From Oscillospiraceae bacterium (GTDB taxonomy: Bacteria > Bacillota > Clostridia > Oscillospirales > Ruminococcaceae): a stretch of DNA of 34,926 nucleotides. How positions within the stretch are numbered: position 1 is the first letter of the stretch; each line of letters opens with the position of its first letter. The position numbers and the translations under genes were made by a program. The notes under the pieces are model-generated. The model had not been told where the DNA came from, did no database searches, and saw only the letters and a list, made by a program, of their open reading frames with translations. Of this stretch, positions 13,872 to 22,756 are shown in pieces. The stretch spans positions 1-34,926 of the forward strand of contig JAJQIF010000018.1 of assembly GCA_021199355.1 (NCBI GenBank), in the 5' to 3' direction.

Positions 13872-16268
13872 ATGAATTACGGACATTTTGACCTTGAAAA
13901 GAAGGAGTATGTCGTCACCAAGCCCGACACTCCCGCACCCTGGTGTAACTACCTCGGTTCACCCGCCTACGGTGCAATCATCTCCAATAACGCCGGAGGC
14001 TACAGCTTTGTTCAGAGCGGAGCAAACGGCAGAATCATCCGCTATCGCTTCAACACAAACATCGCTCTCCCCGGAAGATATGTCTACATAAGAGACAACG
14101 ACTCGGGGGACTATTGGTCCGCTTCCTGGCAACCGGTCGGCAAGCCGCTTGACCAGTACAAGAGCGAGTGCAGGCACGGCACCGGCTACACCATCATTTC
14201 GGCTGACTACTCGGATGTTCACTCGGAAGTAACCTACTACGTCCCGATGAACGCTACATATGAAGTATGGCGCACCAAGGTTACCAACACCTCTGACAAG
14301 CCGAAGAAGCTTTCCCTCTATGGCTACGTCGAGTTCACAAACGACAACAACTATGAGCAGGATCAGGTCAACCTCCAGTACACACTCTTTATAACAAGAA
14401 CATCCTTCGAGGGCAACAAGATTCTCCAGCATATCAATGAAAATTCAGGCAAGGACGCAACCGGCTCGAACCATCGTGAGCGCTTCTTCGGACTCGTTGG
14501 CGAAAAGGTCACCGCCTATAACGGCTCTCCTGATGCCTTCATCGGAAGCTATCGCTCATATGCTAATCCTATCGCTGTTGAGAGTGGCAAGTGCAATAAT
14601 GAGCTCAACTACAACTCGAACGCTTGCGGAGCTTTGCAGTCGGATATCGAGCTTCAGCCCGGCGAGACTAAAGAGCTTATCTACATTCTCGGTCAGAGAG
14701 ACAACGCCGCCGCAAACGAAATCATGGCAAAGTATGAGACCGAAGGCTTAGTTGATAAAGAAGTCGAAGAGCTCATCAAGTACTGGCATGGCGAGCTCGA
14801 GAACTTCTCGGTTGAGACCCCGAGCGAGGAGTTCAACAACATGATTAACGTCTGGAACTCCTACCAGTGCTTCATTACATTTACATGGTCAAGAGCCGCA
14901 TCTCTTATCTACTGCGGACTTAGAAACGGCTACGGCTATCGCGACACCGTTCAGGACATTCAGGGAATCATCCACCTTGACCCCGAGATGGCACTTGAGA
15001 AGATTCGCTTCATGATTTCCGCTCAGGTTGATAACGGCGGCGGACTTCCCTTGGTCAAGTTCAACCACAACGCAGGTCACGAGGACACCCCCGACCAGCC
15101 GTCGTACGTTCAGGCAACCGGACATCCCTCCTATCGTGCCGACGATGCACTCTGGCTCTTCCCGACTGTTTACAAGTACATCGGCGAGAGCGGCAACAAG
15201 GCATTCCTTGACGAGGTCATCGTCTACGCCAACGGCGGCGAGGACACAGTTTACGACCACTTAAAGCGTGCTATCAACTTCTCGATGGAGCGTCTTGGCG
15301 CACACAACATGCCGGCAGGTCTTCACGCCGACTGGAACGACTGCCTGAGACTCGGCGCAAAGGGCGAATCCACATTCGTCGCATTCCAGCTCTACTATGC
15401 GATGACCATGATGCACGACTGGGCGGTTGAAAGAAACGACACCGAGTATGTCGAATACATAAACAAGATTCAGGCTGAGCTTCACTCTGCTCTCGAGAAG
15501 TGCTGGGATGAGGACAGATTCATAAGAGGAATCAGAGAGGACAACGTCGTCGTAGGCGCCAAGAGCGACCCCGAGGCAAGCATGTGGCTCAATCCTCAGA
15601 GCTGGGCTGTCATCTCCGGCTTTGCATCGAAGGAGCAGGGTGAAACCGCTATGGAGAGCGTCCACGACATTCTGAACACTCCCTATGGCGTCAAGCTTCT
15701 TGACCCTCCGTACATTGATCACATGTTTGACGGTGCGCTCATGCACATCTTCAACCCCGACACCAAGGAAAACGGCGGCATCTTCTCGCAGTCTCAGGGC
15801 TGGGCTATCTTAGCTGAGTCACTCTTAGGACATGGCAACCGTGCTTTTGAGTACTTCATGGAGAGCTCGCCCGCTTCGATGAACGACAAGGCTGAGATAA
15901 GAGTTATCGAGCCGTATGTTCACGGACAGTTCGTCGAGTCGACCACCTCGCCTTATGAAGGCAGAGCTCACGTTCACTGGCTCACCGGCACCGCTTCCAC
16001 CGTTATGGTCGGCTGTGTCGAGGGTATCTGCGGCATGAGACCTAACGCCGAAGGCTTGGTTGTAAGCCCGGCAATCCCCTCCGAGTGGGACGGCTTCAAG
16101 ATTTCGAAGAACTTCCGCGGCACTCACCTCGACATAGACGTTCAGAACCCCGACCACGTCGAGAGCGGCGTAAAGACGGTTATTCTCAACGGCGAGACCC
16201 TCGAGAGCAATCTCATTCCCGCCGACAAGCTCAAGAGCGAAAACAAAGTTACGGTTATTTTGGGATAA
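13872..16268 (+). CDS. Cellobiose phosphorylase, GH94
   Basis: The enzyme would split cellobiose with phosphate to glucose 1-phosphate and glucose in the cytosol, saving ATP during cellulose-fragment use. The 798-residue product is close to known cellobiose phosphorylases (about 810). The N-terminal beta-sandwich region (about 1-300) contains GSPAYGAIISNNAGGYSF. The (alpha/alpha)6 barrel carries RNGYGYRDTVQD and GLHADWNDCLRLGAKGES, with Asp490 as the general acid, followed by TGTASTVMVGCVEGICGMRP. No signal peptide is present. GH94 also contains cellodextrin, laminaribiose and chitobiose phosphorylases; the GAKGESTFVAFQL context favours cellobiose. No transporter is adjacent. It has its own promoter and terminator. 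Confidence 0.88.
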   Translation: MNYGHFDLEKKEYVVTKPDTPAPWCNYLGSPAYGAIISNNAGGYSFVQSGANGRIIRYRFNTNIALPGRYVYIRDNDSGDYWSASWQPVGKPLDQYKSECRHGTGYTIISADYSDVHSEVTYYVPMNATYEVWRTKVTNTSDKPKKLSLYGYVEFTNDNNYEQDQVNLQYTLFITRTSFEGNKILQHINENSGKDATGSNHRERFFGLVGEKVTAYNGSPDAFIGSYRSYANPIAVESGKCNNELNYNSNACGALQSDIELQPGETKELIYILGQRDNAAANEIMAKYETEGLVDKEVEELIKYWHGELENFSVETPSEEFNNMINVWNSYQCFITFTWSRAASLIYCGLRNGYGYRDTVQDIQGIIHLDPEMALEKIRFMISAQVDNGGGLPLVKFNHNAGHEDTPDQPSYVQATGHPSYRADDALWLFPTVYKYIGESGNKAFLDEVIVYANGGEDTVYDHLKRAINFSMERLGAHNMPAGLHADWNDCLRLGAKGESTFVAFQLYYAMTMMHDWAVERNDTEYVEYINKIQAELHSALEKCWDEDRFIRGIREDNVVVGAKSDPEASMWLNPQSWAVISGFASKEQGETAMESVHDILNTPYGVKLLDPPYIDHMFDGALMHIFNPDTKENGGIFSQSQGWAILAESLLGHGNRAFEYFMESSPASMNDKAEIRVIEPYVHGQFVESTTSPYEGRAHVHWLTGTASTVMVGCVEGICGMRPNAEGLVVSPAIPSEWDGFKISKNFRGTHLDIDVQNPDHVESGVKTVILNGETLESNLIPADKLKSENKVTVILG

Positions 16269-16282
16269 TTTCCGAATCTGCG

Positions 16283-16312
16283 AATCCCCTTCCCTTGTCG
16301 GAAGGGGATTTT
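16283..16312 (+). terminator. Terminator of the phosphorylase gene
   Basis: A perfect 11-bp stem (16283-16293 with 16300-16310) with a 6-base loop lies 14 bases after the stop. The T-tail is short, so it may be leaky into recQ. Confidence 0.7.
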
Positions 16313-16331
16313 CCGTGAAAGGGACATTCAA

Positions 16332-18137
16332 GTGACAAAGCAAGAAGTTTTGAAAAAGTATTTCGGTTATGACAGCTTCCGCGAAGGTCAGGAGGAGCTT
16401 ATCGATGCGATTCTTTCGGGACAGGATGCCCTCGGGATAATGCCGACGGGCGCCGGAAAGTCCATATGCTATCAGGTTCCGGCGATGATGCTCGAGGGGC
16501 TTACTGTCGTTATCTCGCCGCTTATCTCTTTGATGAAGGACCAGGTCGGAGCGCTGAATCAGGCGGGAATCCCGGCTTGCTACTTTAACAGCTCGCTCTC
16601 GCAATATGAATATTACGACGCCATAGAGCGCGCCAAGTCGGGCGAATACAAGATTATATACGTCGCTCCCGAGCGGCTTGAGATAGACAGCTTTTTAAGC
16701 ATCGCAGAAGAGTGCGAAATTTCTTTCGTAGCTGTCGACGAGGCGCACTGCGTCTCGCAATGGGGACAGGATTTCCGCCCGAGCTATCTTAAAATTCACA
16801 GGTTTATAGAAAGCCTCCCGCACCGTCCCGTCGTCGGGGCATTCACGGCAACGGCTACTCAGCGCGTCCGGGACGACATCATGAAGGACTTGAGGCTTCA
16901 AAGTCCCAAAACCCTCGTCACCGGCTTCGACCGACCGAATCTCTACTTTGAGACACACCAGAGCATCCCGAAAACCGATTTTATACTGAAATACGTCAAG
17001 GCTCATCCGAAGCAGAGCGGGATTATCTACTGCATCTCAAGAAAGAACGTCGAGCGAATCTGCGAAACGCTTTGCGACAACGGCATCGCCGCGACGAGAT
17101 ACCACGCGGGGCTTCCCCAGGAGGAACGCCGCCGCAATCAGGACGCATTTATCTACGGCGACAAGCTCGTCATGGTCGCCACCAACGCCTTCGGCATGGG
17201 CATCGACAAGTCGGACGTCCGCTTTGTCATCCACCACGGCATGCCGAAGAGCCTTGAAGCCTACTATCAGGAGGCGGGACGAGCCGGACGCGACGGGCTC
17301 AGGTCCGACTGCATCCTTCTCTATTCGGGGCAGGACGTGAGAATCAACCGCATGCTCATCGACGACAACGACGGCAACCCGGATTTAAGTCAAGCCGAAA
17401 AAGATGCAATCAAAACCAAAGAATTAGAGCGCCTCAAGCTGATGACCTTCTATGCCACCACGACCGATTGCCTGAGGGATTATATTCTCAAATACTTCGG
17501 CGAAGCGGGCTGCGGAAAGTGCTCGAACTGCTCAAACTGCCTTTCCGAATCGGAGGAAGTCGACATCACCGTCGAAGCGAGGAGGCTCGTTGCCTGCGTC
17601 GCCACCACCGGCGAAAAATTCGGGCAGACAGTGCTCCTTGACTTCGTCCGAGGAATTCCGGGCGAGAAGCTCAAGCTGTTCCACCTCGAGGGCAAGAAGG
17701 GCTTCGGGTGCCTCAAGGACGTGCCCGTCAGGCGGCTTCGGGAAATACTTGAATATCTCCTCCGCATGGGATACCTCAGGACCGGCGAATACGGCAAAAT
17801 CATGCTCACCGAGCGAAGCCACGACATTCTTTCGGAAACGGTCAGGATGAAGGTCACGAAGGAGCGCAAGAAGAAAATGCGTGACAAGAAGACGGAAAGA
17901 ACCGCCGCCAACTCCGATCTCTTCGAGCTCCTCCGCCAGAAGCGCTCTCTTCTTGCAAAGGAGGAAGCCGTCCCGCCCTACATAATTTTCAGCGACAGAA
18001 CGCTCCGCGAAATGGCGATGGAAATGCCGCTGAACGAAAACGAATTCATGCGCCTCTCGGGCGTCGGCTCCCATAAGTGCGAGAAGTATTCAGGCGAGTT
18101 CATTCCGATTATACGGGAGTTCATGCAGGCGCACTAA
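16332..18137 (+). CDS. recQ: ATP-dependent DNA helicase RecQ
   Basis: RecQ unwinds DNA 3' to 5' in recombination and fork repair. The 601-residue product has normal length. It has Walker A MPTGAGKS (38-45), DEAH at 136-139, TATATQRV (motif III), an arginine-finger region QEAGRAGRDG (motif VI), the zinc-binding cysteines in GCGKCSNCSNC, a winged-helix RQC region and a C-terminal HRDC domain (about 530-601). The start is GTG at 16332, with AAAGGGA about 7 bases upstream; no in-frame ATG fits the family N-terminus better. It begins 20 bases after the phosphorylase terminator stem and may depend on read-through. Confidence 0.95.
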   Translation: MTKQEVLKKYFGYDSFREGQEELIDAILSGQDALGIMPTGAGKSICYQVPAMMLEGLTVVISPLISLMKDQVGALNQAGIPACYFNSSLSQYEYYDAIERAKSGEYKIIYVAPERLEIDSFLSIAEECEISFVAVDEAHCVSQWGQDFRPSYLKIHRFIESLPHRPVVGAFTATATQRVRDDIMKDLRLQSPKTLVTGFDRPNLYFETHQSIPKTDFILKYVKAHPKQSGIIYCISRKNVERICETLCDNGIAATRYHAGLPQEERRRNQDAFIYGDKLVMVATNAFGMGIDKSDVRFVIHHGMPKSLEAYYQEAGRAGRDGLRSDCILLYSGQDVRINRMLIDDNDGNPDLSQAEKDAIKTKELERLKLMTFYATTTDCLRDYILKYFGEAGCGKCSNCSNCLSESEEVDITVEARRLVACVATTGEKFGQTVLLDFVRGIPGEKLKLFHLEGKKGFGCLKDVPVRRLREILEYLLRMGYLRTGEYGKIMLTERSHDILSETVRMKVTKERKKKMRDKKTERTAANSDLFELLRQKRSLLAKEEAVPPYIIFSDRTLREMAMEMPLNENEFMRLSGVGSHKCEKYSGEFIPIIREFMQAH

Positions 18138-18143
18138 TATCGC

Positions 18144-18181
18144 TTGCATTTTTGCATACAATGTGATATAATAATGTCACA
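18144..18181 (+). promoter_or_regulatory. Promoter and likely operator of the toxin-antitoxin operon
   Basis: TTGCAT (18144-18149) and perfect TATAAT (18167-18172) have a 17-bp spacer. A TGTGA/TCACA inverted repeat (18162-18166 with 18177-18181) brackets the -10 box, where a DinJ-YafQ-type complex would repress its own promoter. The operator role is inference. Confidence 0.6.
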
Positions 18182-18204
18182 ACATCATCAGGAGGTGTTA
18201 CATT

Positions 18205-18477
18205 ATGGGCATGACTAATATCAACGTCCGCACAGATGAGGAAGTCAAAACAAGGTGCGAGAATCTTTTCGAGAGCCTCGGGCTCAATATGTCGACAGCT
18301 GTCAACATTTTTCTCCGTCAATCGCTCAGAGCAAACGGCTTGCCTTTCGAGGTCAAGGCGGACACTCCGAACGAAACGACCCTTGCCGCTTTCCGCGAAG
18401 GAGAAGAAATTCTCAAAGACCCGTCCGCCAAGGGCTACAGAAGTATTGAAGAACTGAGGAAAGCACTTGACGCATGA
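18205..18477 (+). CDS. dinJ: RelB/DinJ-family antitoxin
   Basis: The 90-residue protein starts with a ribbon-helix-helix segment, MTNINVRTDEEVKTRCENLF followed by ESLGLNMSTAVNIFLRQSL. These are the DNA-binding and dimerisation parts of RelB/DinJ antitoxins. The C-terminal half (LAAFREGEEILKDP.AKGYRSIEELRKALD) is the usual toxin-wrapping tail. It would neutralise the downstream nuclease and repress the operon. An AGGAGGTG site precedes the ATG. The stop codon overlaps the toxin start (ATGA), the classical arrangement for translational coupling. Confidence 0.93.
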   Translation: MGMTNINVRTDEEVKTRCENLFESLGLNMSTAVNIFLRQSLRANGLPFEVKADTPNETTLAAFREGEEILKDPSAKGYRSIEELRKALDA

Positions 18478-18749
18478 AATACGAGGTAAGATTCACAACG
18501 CAGTTCAAGAAAGACCTGAAGCTTGCGAAGAAACAGAATAAGAACCTAGATTTGCTTTTCGAGGTTATCGACAAGCTTGCAAACGATGAAACATTGGAAG
18601 CGAAATTCCGAGACCACAATCTGACAGGCGATTATGTCAACTTTCGGGAGTGCCATATCGAATCTGATTGGCTGTTGATTTACAAGAAGGAAGCCGATAT
18701 CCTCGTATTGCTTCTCCAACGTATTGGAAGTCATTCGGATTTGTTCTGA
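18474..18749 (+). CDS. yafQ: YafQ-type mRNA interferase toxin
   Basis: The 91-residue protein has the RelE-superfamily fold and the YafQ-specific residues. His48, His61, Asp65, Trp66, His87 and the terminal Phe91 line up with His50, His63, Asp67, Trp68, His87 and Phe91 of the E. coli enzyme. YafQ cuts mRNA on the ribosome at certain lysine codons; specificity here is not known. All catalytic residues are kept, so the toxin should be active. It overlaps the antitoxin gene by 4 bases. Confidence 0.93.
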   Translation: MKYEVRFTTQFKKDLKLAKKQNKNLDLLFEVIDKLANDETLEAKFRDHNLTGDYVNFRECHIESDWLLIYKKEADILVLLLQRIGSHSDLF

Positions 18750-18827
18750 TTGGAAAAATATTATCATCGGGAGCTCCGCGAATGTGGGGCTTCCTATTTA
18801 TTTCCGCACATACTCCCATATTGTCCC

Positions 18828-18856
18828 TTGATTTTTATCGACATTTCGGTTATTAT
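18828..18856 (+). promoter_or_regulatory. Possible promoter of the lipoprotein/msrC genes
   Basis: TTGATT (18828-18833) and TATTAT (18851-18856) with a 17-bp spacer lie about 30 bases before the lipoprotein start. The boxes are imperfect. Confidence 0.5.
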
Positions 18857-18887
18857 TATAGTAGTTATCCTGAAAGGAACTGATATT

Positions 18888-19496
18888 ATGAAAAGAATCC
18901 TGACTGCCGGTTTGTGCTTTGTCATGGCTGGTGTGCTTCTTGTCTCCTGTGGGTCAAGTGAGCTTGATATGGACACCGTTATGGGAACGGTCTCGGGCGG
19001 CGTTTATACCAACGAATATGCCGACCTGACATTCTCTCCCACGTCCGACTGGACCTTCTATGACGAGTCGGAGCTCCTTGAGATGATGGACCTTTCGGAG
19101 GATTCCGTCGACACCGCCTCGAAGAGACAGAATGCTCTCTCCCGTGTCCAGACGCTTTATACTGCCATGGCTATGGACGAAATCGGGGCTAACATTATCA
19201 TCGGGTTTGAAAATCTCACCATGTCGACCGACGGGACGAGCTATTCGGCGGAGGATTATGCCAACGAAATTGTCGCTCAGTGCACCGCTTCGGGCTATAC
19301 CTTCGGCGACGTCACCGCCATAGAAATCGGCGGGAACACCTATTACGAAGCAATCGGAAGTGTCGAGCAAAGCGGCTACGACATGACGCAGGCTTTCTTG
19401 TCCCGACGGATCGACGATTATATGTGCTTCATCATAATCACCACCATCGACGGCTACACCATCTCGCCGGACGAAATTATTGCAATGCTGGGGTGA
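18888..19496 (+). CDS. Predicted lipoprotein of unknown function
   Basis: The 202-residue product has a lipoprotein signal with lipobox LVSC. A mature domain follows with YTNEYADLTFSPTSDWTFYDESEL and later GNTYYEAIG and a YMCFIIITTIDG strand. This is a beta-rich build seen in many clostridial surface lipoproteins that resemble PsbP-like or DUF-type domains; I do not assign a family. The ATG at 18888 has AAGGAAC upstream, and the frame is open 46 residues further without a ribosome site. The msrC start lies 4 bases after the stop, so they are co-transcribed. Confidence 0.75.
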   Translation: MKRILTAGLCFVMAGVLLVSCGSSELDMDTVMGTVSGGVYTNEYADLTFSPTSDWTFYDESELLEMMDLSEDSVDTASKRQNALSRVQTLYTAMAMDEIGANIIIGFENLTMSTDGTSYSAEDYANEIVAQCTASGYTFGDVTAIEIGGNTYYEAIGSVEQSGYDMTQAFLSRRIDDYMCFIIITTIDGYTISPDEIIAMLG

Positions 19497-19500
19497 TATG

Positions 19501-19983
19501 ATGGGAAAGTATGAAATGCTCGCCCGTGAGCTTGAGGCTCTTACGGACGGCGAATTTGACCTGATTGCGAATTTATCAAACGCAAGTGCGGCTGTATATC
19601 AGAGTTTAGATGATATCAACTGGGCGGGGTTCTATGCCCTACGGAGAGATGCTCTCCGAGGAGACGTCCTCGTTCTCAGACCGTTTCAGGGGAAGCCCGC
19701 CTGCATCAGGATTCCCGTCGGGAAGGGAGTCTGCGGGACGGCAGTTCTGAAAGACGAGGCACAGCTTGTCCCTGATGTGCATGAATTCCCGGGGCATATC
19801 GCCTGCGACTCGGCTTCGAACTCCGAGATTGTGATACCACTACATGCAAACGGCGAAATCGTCGGGGTACTCGACATCGACAGCCCGACGGTCGGGAGAT
19901 TTACGGAAGAAGATTTGAACGGGCTCAAGCTCTCTGCCGAGGTATTGGAACGTGCATGGGAACGCTCTTTGAATAAAACTTGA
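19501..19983 (+). CDS. msrC: Free methionine-(R)-sulfoxide reductase (GAF domain)
   Basis: This enzyme reduces free methionine-R-sulfoxide. The 160-residue protein is one GAF domain with the fRMsr signatures NWAGFY, IPVGKGVCGTA and PGHIACDSASNSEIV. Its three cysteines Cys68, Cys78 and Cys102 keep exactly the spacing of Cys84, Cys94 and Cys118 in the E. coli enzyme, so it should be catalytically intact. Two adjacent ATG codons (19498 and 19501) are possible starts after a GGGGTGA site. It follows the lipoprotein gene closely and precedes the membrane hydrolase gene by 17 bases. Confidence 0.92.
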   Translation: MGKYEMLARELEALTDGEFDLIANLSNASAAVYQSLDDINWAGFYALRRDALRGDVLVLRPFQGKPACIRIPVGKGVCGTAVLKDEAQLVPDVHEFPGHIACDSASNSEIVIPLHANGEIVGVLDIDSPTVGRFTEEDLNGLKLSAEVLERAWERSLNKT

Positions 19984-20000
19984 CAGATTGAGGGAAAAAC

Positions 20001-21707
20001 ATGACTAGGAAAAGAGTTTTGATTGGCATCGGAATAGCGGCGATTCTTATAAGTATCGTCAGCTTTGCGGTTTTGAATATCAACACAATGGGCGAGGAGA
20101 CCTTCTCGTTCGAATCGACCTATCAGGGCGACGAGGTCACCCTCAAGGCGACCATCTGGGAAGAAGACGACGCCGAATATGCCGTCCTCATCTGCCCGGG
20201 CTATTCCTGCGACAGGCAGAAGTGGCGCCCGATTGCGAACCTGTTTACATCCAACGGCATGACCGTCATGAGCTTCGACTATTCGGGGCAGGGCGGCTCC
20301 TACGGCACAATCGGCTTTGACAACGCCAAGACGGACGACATCGCCGTCGAGATTGCCGACGCTATCGAGGTTCTGCACGAAAGAACCGGCATCGACTATG
20401 ACCACATTATCTTAGTCGGGCACTCGATGGGCGGACGCTCGATTTTAAGGCTTCTGCAGGACTATAACAACCCCGACGCCGTCACGACCGTTACAAAACG
20501 GGAAATTGCAAACGTAATTCTGATTGCTCCCGAGGTAAACTACTTTGCGAACGCTCAGGCGAGCCTCTTTGCCGGCACCACCGACGCCGAGGAGGAGCCG
20601 TGGTCCTACTATAACGAGAGCTTCATTGAAGGCACCAACGTCTATATCTATGGCTCGACGGCTGACGATATCGTTTCGGATAAAGATATCCTGGCGATTT
20701 ATGAGCACCTTGGTGGCACCGACGTCCCCGAAAGCGGGATCTGGGCGGCGACTCAGGTCAACAGCTACGGAAGTAAAATCACCGTCGGCGTGACATCCGG
20801 GGTCTTGCACTCCTATCAGATGTACTCGGCAAAGTTTGCTGACTATGTGAACGAGGCGGTTGCGGACATCACCGGCACCGAGTCGAGCTTCAATTCAAGC
20901 CTTATGCACTTGGTATACGTCGGCTGGTTCAGCGCACTTATCGGCATCTTCACGCTTCTTTACGGGCTCAATATGGGAAGTAAAATCTCTACCGAGGGCG
21001 AAAACCTGCCAGTATTCGAGAATTCGAAATCCTTCCTCACAAGAAAGCTAATCATGTGGCTTCCGGGAATTCTGATGGCGTTCGTCATCTGTTGCGTATG
21101 CGTCGTGATGCCGTTCGGAAGCCCGATTATGAACATCCCCTATATGTGCTTCATCGCAGGCTACGGTCTTGTGATGCTTCTGGCGTACAGAAAGGGCACA
21201 TTCAAGGGCACTCAAGGCAAGCTCCCGAAGCCTACGCTCAAGACAAAATCCGACTGGAAGCATAATCTTTACTGCTTCGGGATTGTGGCACTTCTCTGCA
21301 TATTTGCTTGGTACGTTCTGAGAGCTTCGATGTATCGGCTGATGCCGCTGAACTGGCGACTCTTCTGGCTGATATTCAACGGCGCGCTCATGACCGTCGG
21401 CTACTATGTCTCCGGTGCTGAGCAGGACATGCTCGAAAATGCGGGCGCAAGCCGCGGCACGAGGTTCCTCTACAGTCTGATTCAGTATATCCCGCTGTTC
21501 CTGTTCGTTGGGTTCTATCTCATAATCAAGAGCTATTCCGGGCTCGTCGGGCAGATTGTGAACGTGCTTCTCATGTACATCCTCTGCATCCCGATCGGCA
21601 CCTTTATCCGCCACCGCACCGGCAACCGCCTTATAGCCGCGATTCTGACGGCGGTTCTCTTCCAACTTCTTATGATTAACAGTGCGGCTTTGATTTCGAT
21701 GTTCTGA
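20001..21707 (+). CDS. Alpha/beta hydrolase fused to a multi-pass membrane domain
   Basis: This 568-residue protein has an N-terminal membrane helix (about 5-26), an outside alpha/beta hydrolase domain (about 35-290), and then about seven hydrophobic segments from about 305 to the end. The hydrolase has GHSMGG with Ser142, an acidic residue candidate in STADDIVS and a histidine in LHSYQ, so a full triad is possible. Substrate (lipid, ester or peptide) is unknown. The fused membrane part resembles the membrane half of the few known alpha/beta-hydrolase integral proteins in Firmicutes; I do not recognise a transporter motif. It is the last gene of the lipoprotein-msrC run and has a GAGGGAAA site. 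Confidence 0.8.
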   Translation: MTRKRVLIGIGIAAILISIVSFAVLNINTMGEETFSFESTYQGDEVTLKATIWEEDDAEYAVLICPGYSCDRQKWRPIANLFTSNGMTVMSFDYSGQGGSYGTIGFDNAKTDDIAVEIADAIEVLHERTGIDYDHIILVGHSMGGRSILRLLQDYNNPDAVTTVTKREIANVILIAPEVNYFANAQASLFAGTTDAEEEPWSYYNESFIEGTNVYIYGSTADDIVSDKDILAIYEHLGGTDVPESGIWAATQVNSYGSKITVGVTSGVLHSYQMYSAKFADYVNEAVADITGTESSFNSSLMHLVYVGWFSALIGIFTLLYGLNMGSKISTEGENLPVFENSKSFLTRKLIMWLPGILMAFVICCVCVVMPFGSPIMNIPYMCFIAGYGLVMLLAYRKGTFKGTQGKLPKPTLKTKSDWKHNLYCFGIVALLCIFAWYVLRASMYRLMPLNWRLFWLIFNGALMTVGYYVSGAEQDMLENAGASRGTRFLYSLIQYIPLFLFVGFYLIIKSYSGLVGQIVNVLLMYILCIPIGTFIRHRTGNRLIAAILTAVLFQLLMINSAALISMF

Positions 21708-21754
21708 GCCATTGCGTAAGACAAATAACTTTAATACAAACAGAGGAAACAATC

Positions 21755-21916
21755 ATGAAAGAAACATTGCGAGATTTAAAAACCAGAAGAAGCTGCAGAA
21801 AATATCGTCCGGAGCAAATCAGCGATGCCGAGCTCGACGAAATCCTCGGCTACGGCGATGAAGGCGGAGTGAGACCTGCGGCGGAGAGAAAGACTGGGTA
21901 TATCGTCAAGGTCTGA
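21755..21916 (+). pseudogene. Internally deleted nitroreductase (53-residue remnant)
   Basis: A short frame with a good AGAGGAAA site encodes a nitroreductase N-terminus (LKTRRSCRKYRPEQISDAELDEIL). It is joined in frame to what looks like the family's C-terminus (LGYGDE..RPAAERKTGYIVKV). The middle, about 130 residues with most FMN contacts, is missing. I read this as an in-frame deletion, not a real small protein, but it has its own ribosome site and could be translated. It is too short for a functional enzyme. Confidence 0.7.
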
Positions 21917-21934
21917 ATTAATCGGGGGTAAAAT

Positions 21935-22738
21935 ATGAATCTGCCATTGATTTTAGCTTATCTGTTCTTCATCGGCTCGGTGCTGGGCTGGGTGATGGAG
22001 CTGTTTTTCAGAAAATTCTTTTCAAAAGCCAACCCCGAGCACAGGTGGATTAATCCGGGCTTCTGCACCGGTCCCTATCTGCCGCTTTACGGCACCGGGC
22101 TTTGCGTGCTGTATCTGCTCGCATCCTTGGAAGAATATCTGCCGTTTGAAAGCGATGTCGTCAACAAAATAATCCTCTTCTTCCTGATGGCTCTTATGAT
22201 GACGGTTATCGAGTTCATTGCGGGATTTATCTCGCTGAAGGTGAGCAAGGGCCGGCTCTGGGACTACACCGGCGAGTGGGGCAACATCATGGGTATCATC
22301 TGCCCGAAGTTCTCGCTCTTTTGGGCTATCTTAGGCGGAGTTTACTACTTCTTCATCCACCCGTACATAAAGGAATCGCTGGCGTGGCTCAGCCGGAATC
22401 TGGCGTTCTCCTTCTTCATCGGGCTGTTCTTCGGCGTGTTCATCGTGGACATGGCGAACTCGGCACAGCTCCTCGTAAAGCTCAAGCATTTCGCCGAAGA
22501 GAACGAGGTTATTCTCCGGTACGAGAATATCAAAGCACAAATCCGCACCCGCAACGAGGAGCTTCTTGCTCGTGCCAAGGGCAAACAAACCCGCAAACGC
22601 CGCTACCAGTTCCTCCACCCCTTCGCCACCGACAAGCCGATTAACGAGGTCCTGAAGGAATACGTCGAGGAGCTTGAAGAGAGGACGAATGAGCTCCGCA
22701 AAAAAATCGACCCGAAGGAACGGAAGAAGCAGGACTAA
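21935..22738 (+). CDS. CmpB-type putative ABC transporter permease (DUF1113 family)
   Basis: The 267-residue protein has about six hydrophobic segments with the family patterns GSVLGWVMELFFRK at the start, WINPGFCTGPYLPLYG and RLWDYTGEWGNIMGIICPKF. It ends in a long charged, partly coiled-coil tail (about 185-267) with HPFATDKP. The family is annotated as a putative ABC permease, but no ATP-binding partner is next to it, and its real role is not established. A GGGGGTAAA site precedes the ATG at 21935. The nucleotidyltransferase gene follows after 18 bases. Confidence 0.8.
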   Translation: MNLPLILAYLFFIGSVLGWVMELFFRKFFSKANPEHRWINPGFCTGPYLPLYGTGLCVLYLLASLEEYLPFESDVVNKIILFFLMALMMTVIEFIAGFISLKVSKGRLWDYTGEWGNIMGIICPKFSLFWAILGGVYYFFIHPYIKESLAWLSRNLAFSFFIGLFFGVFIVDMANSAQLLVKLKHFAEENEVILRYENIKAQIRTRNEELLARAKGKQTRKRRYQFLHPFATDKPINEVLKEYVEELEERTNELRKKIDPKERKKQD

Positions 22739-22756
22739 GAATTTGGAGGTGTTCCG

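Noticed and set aside
15825..16604. Minus-strand open frame of 259 codons across the phosphorylase/recQ junction
   Set aside because: It overlaps two well-supported genes and a terminator, and shows no family motif.
18750..18887. N-terminal extension of the lipoprotein gene (46 residues)
   Set aside because: There is no ribosome site at the upstream ATG, and the extension would hide the lipoprotein signal peptide; the ATG at 18888 is well placed.
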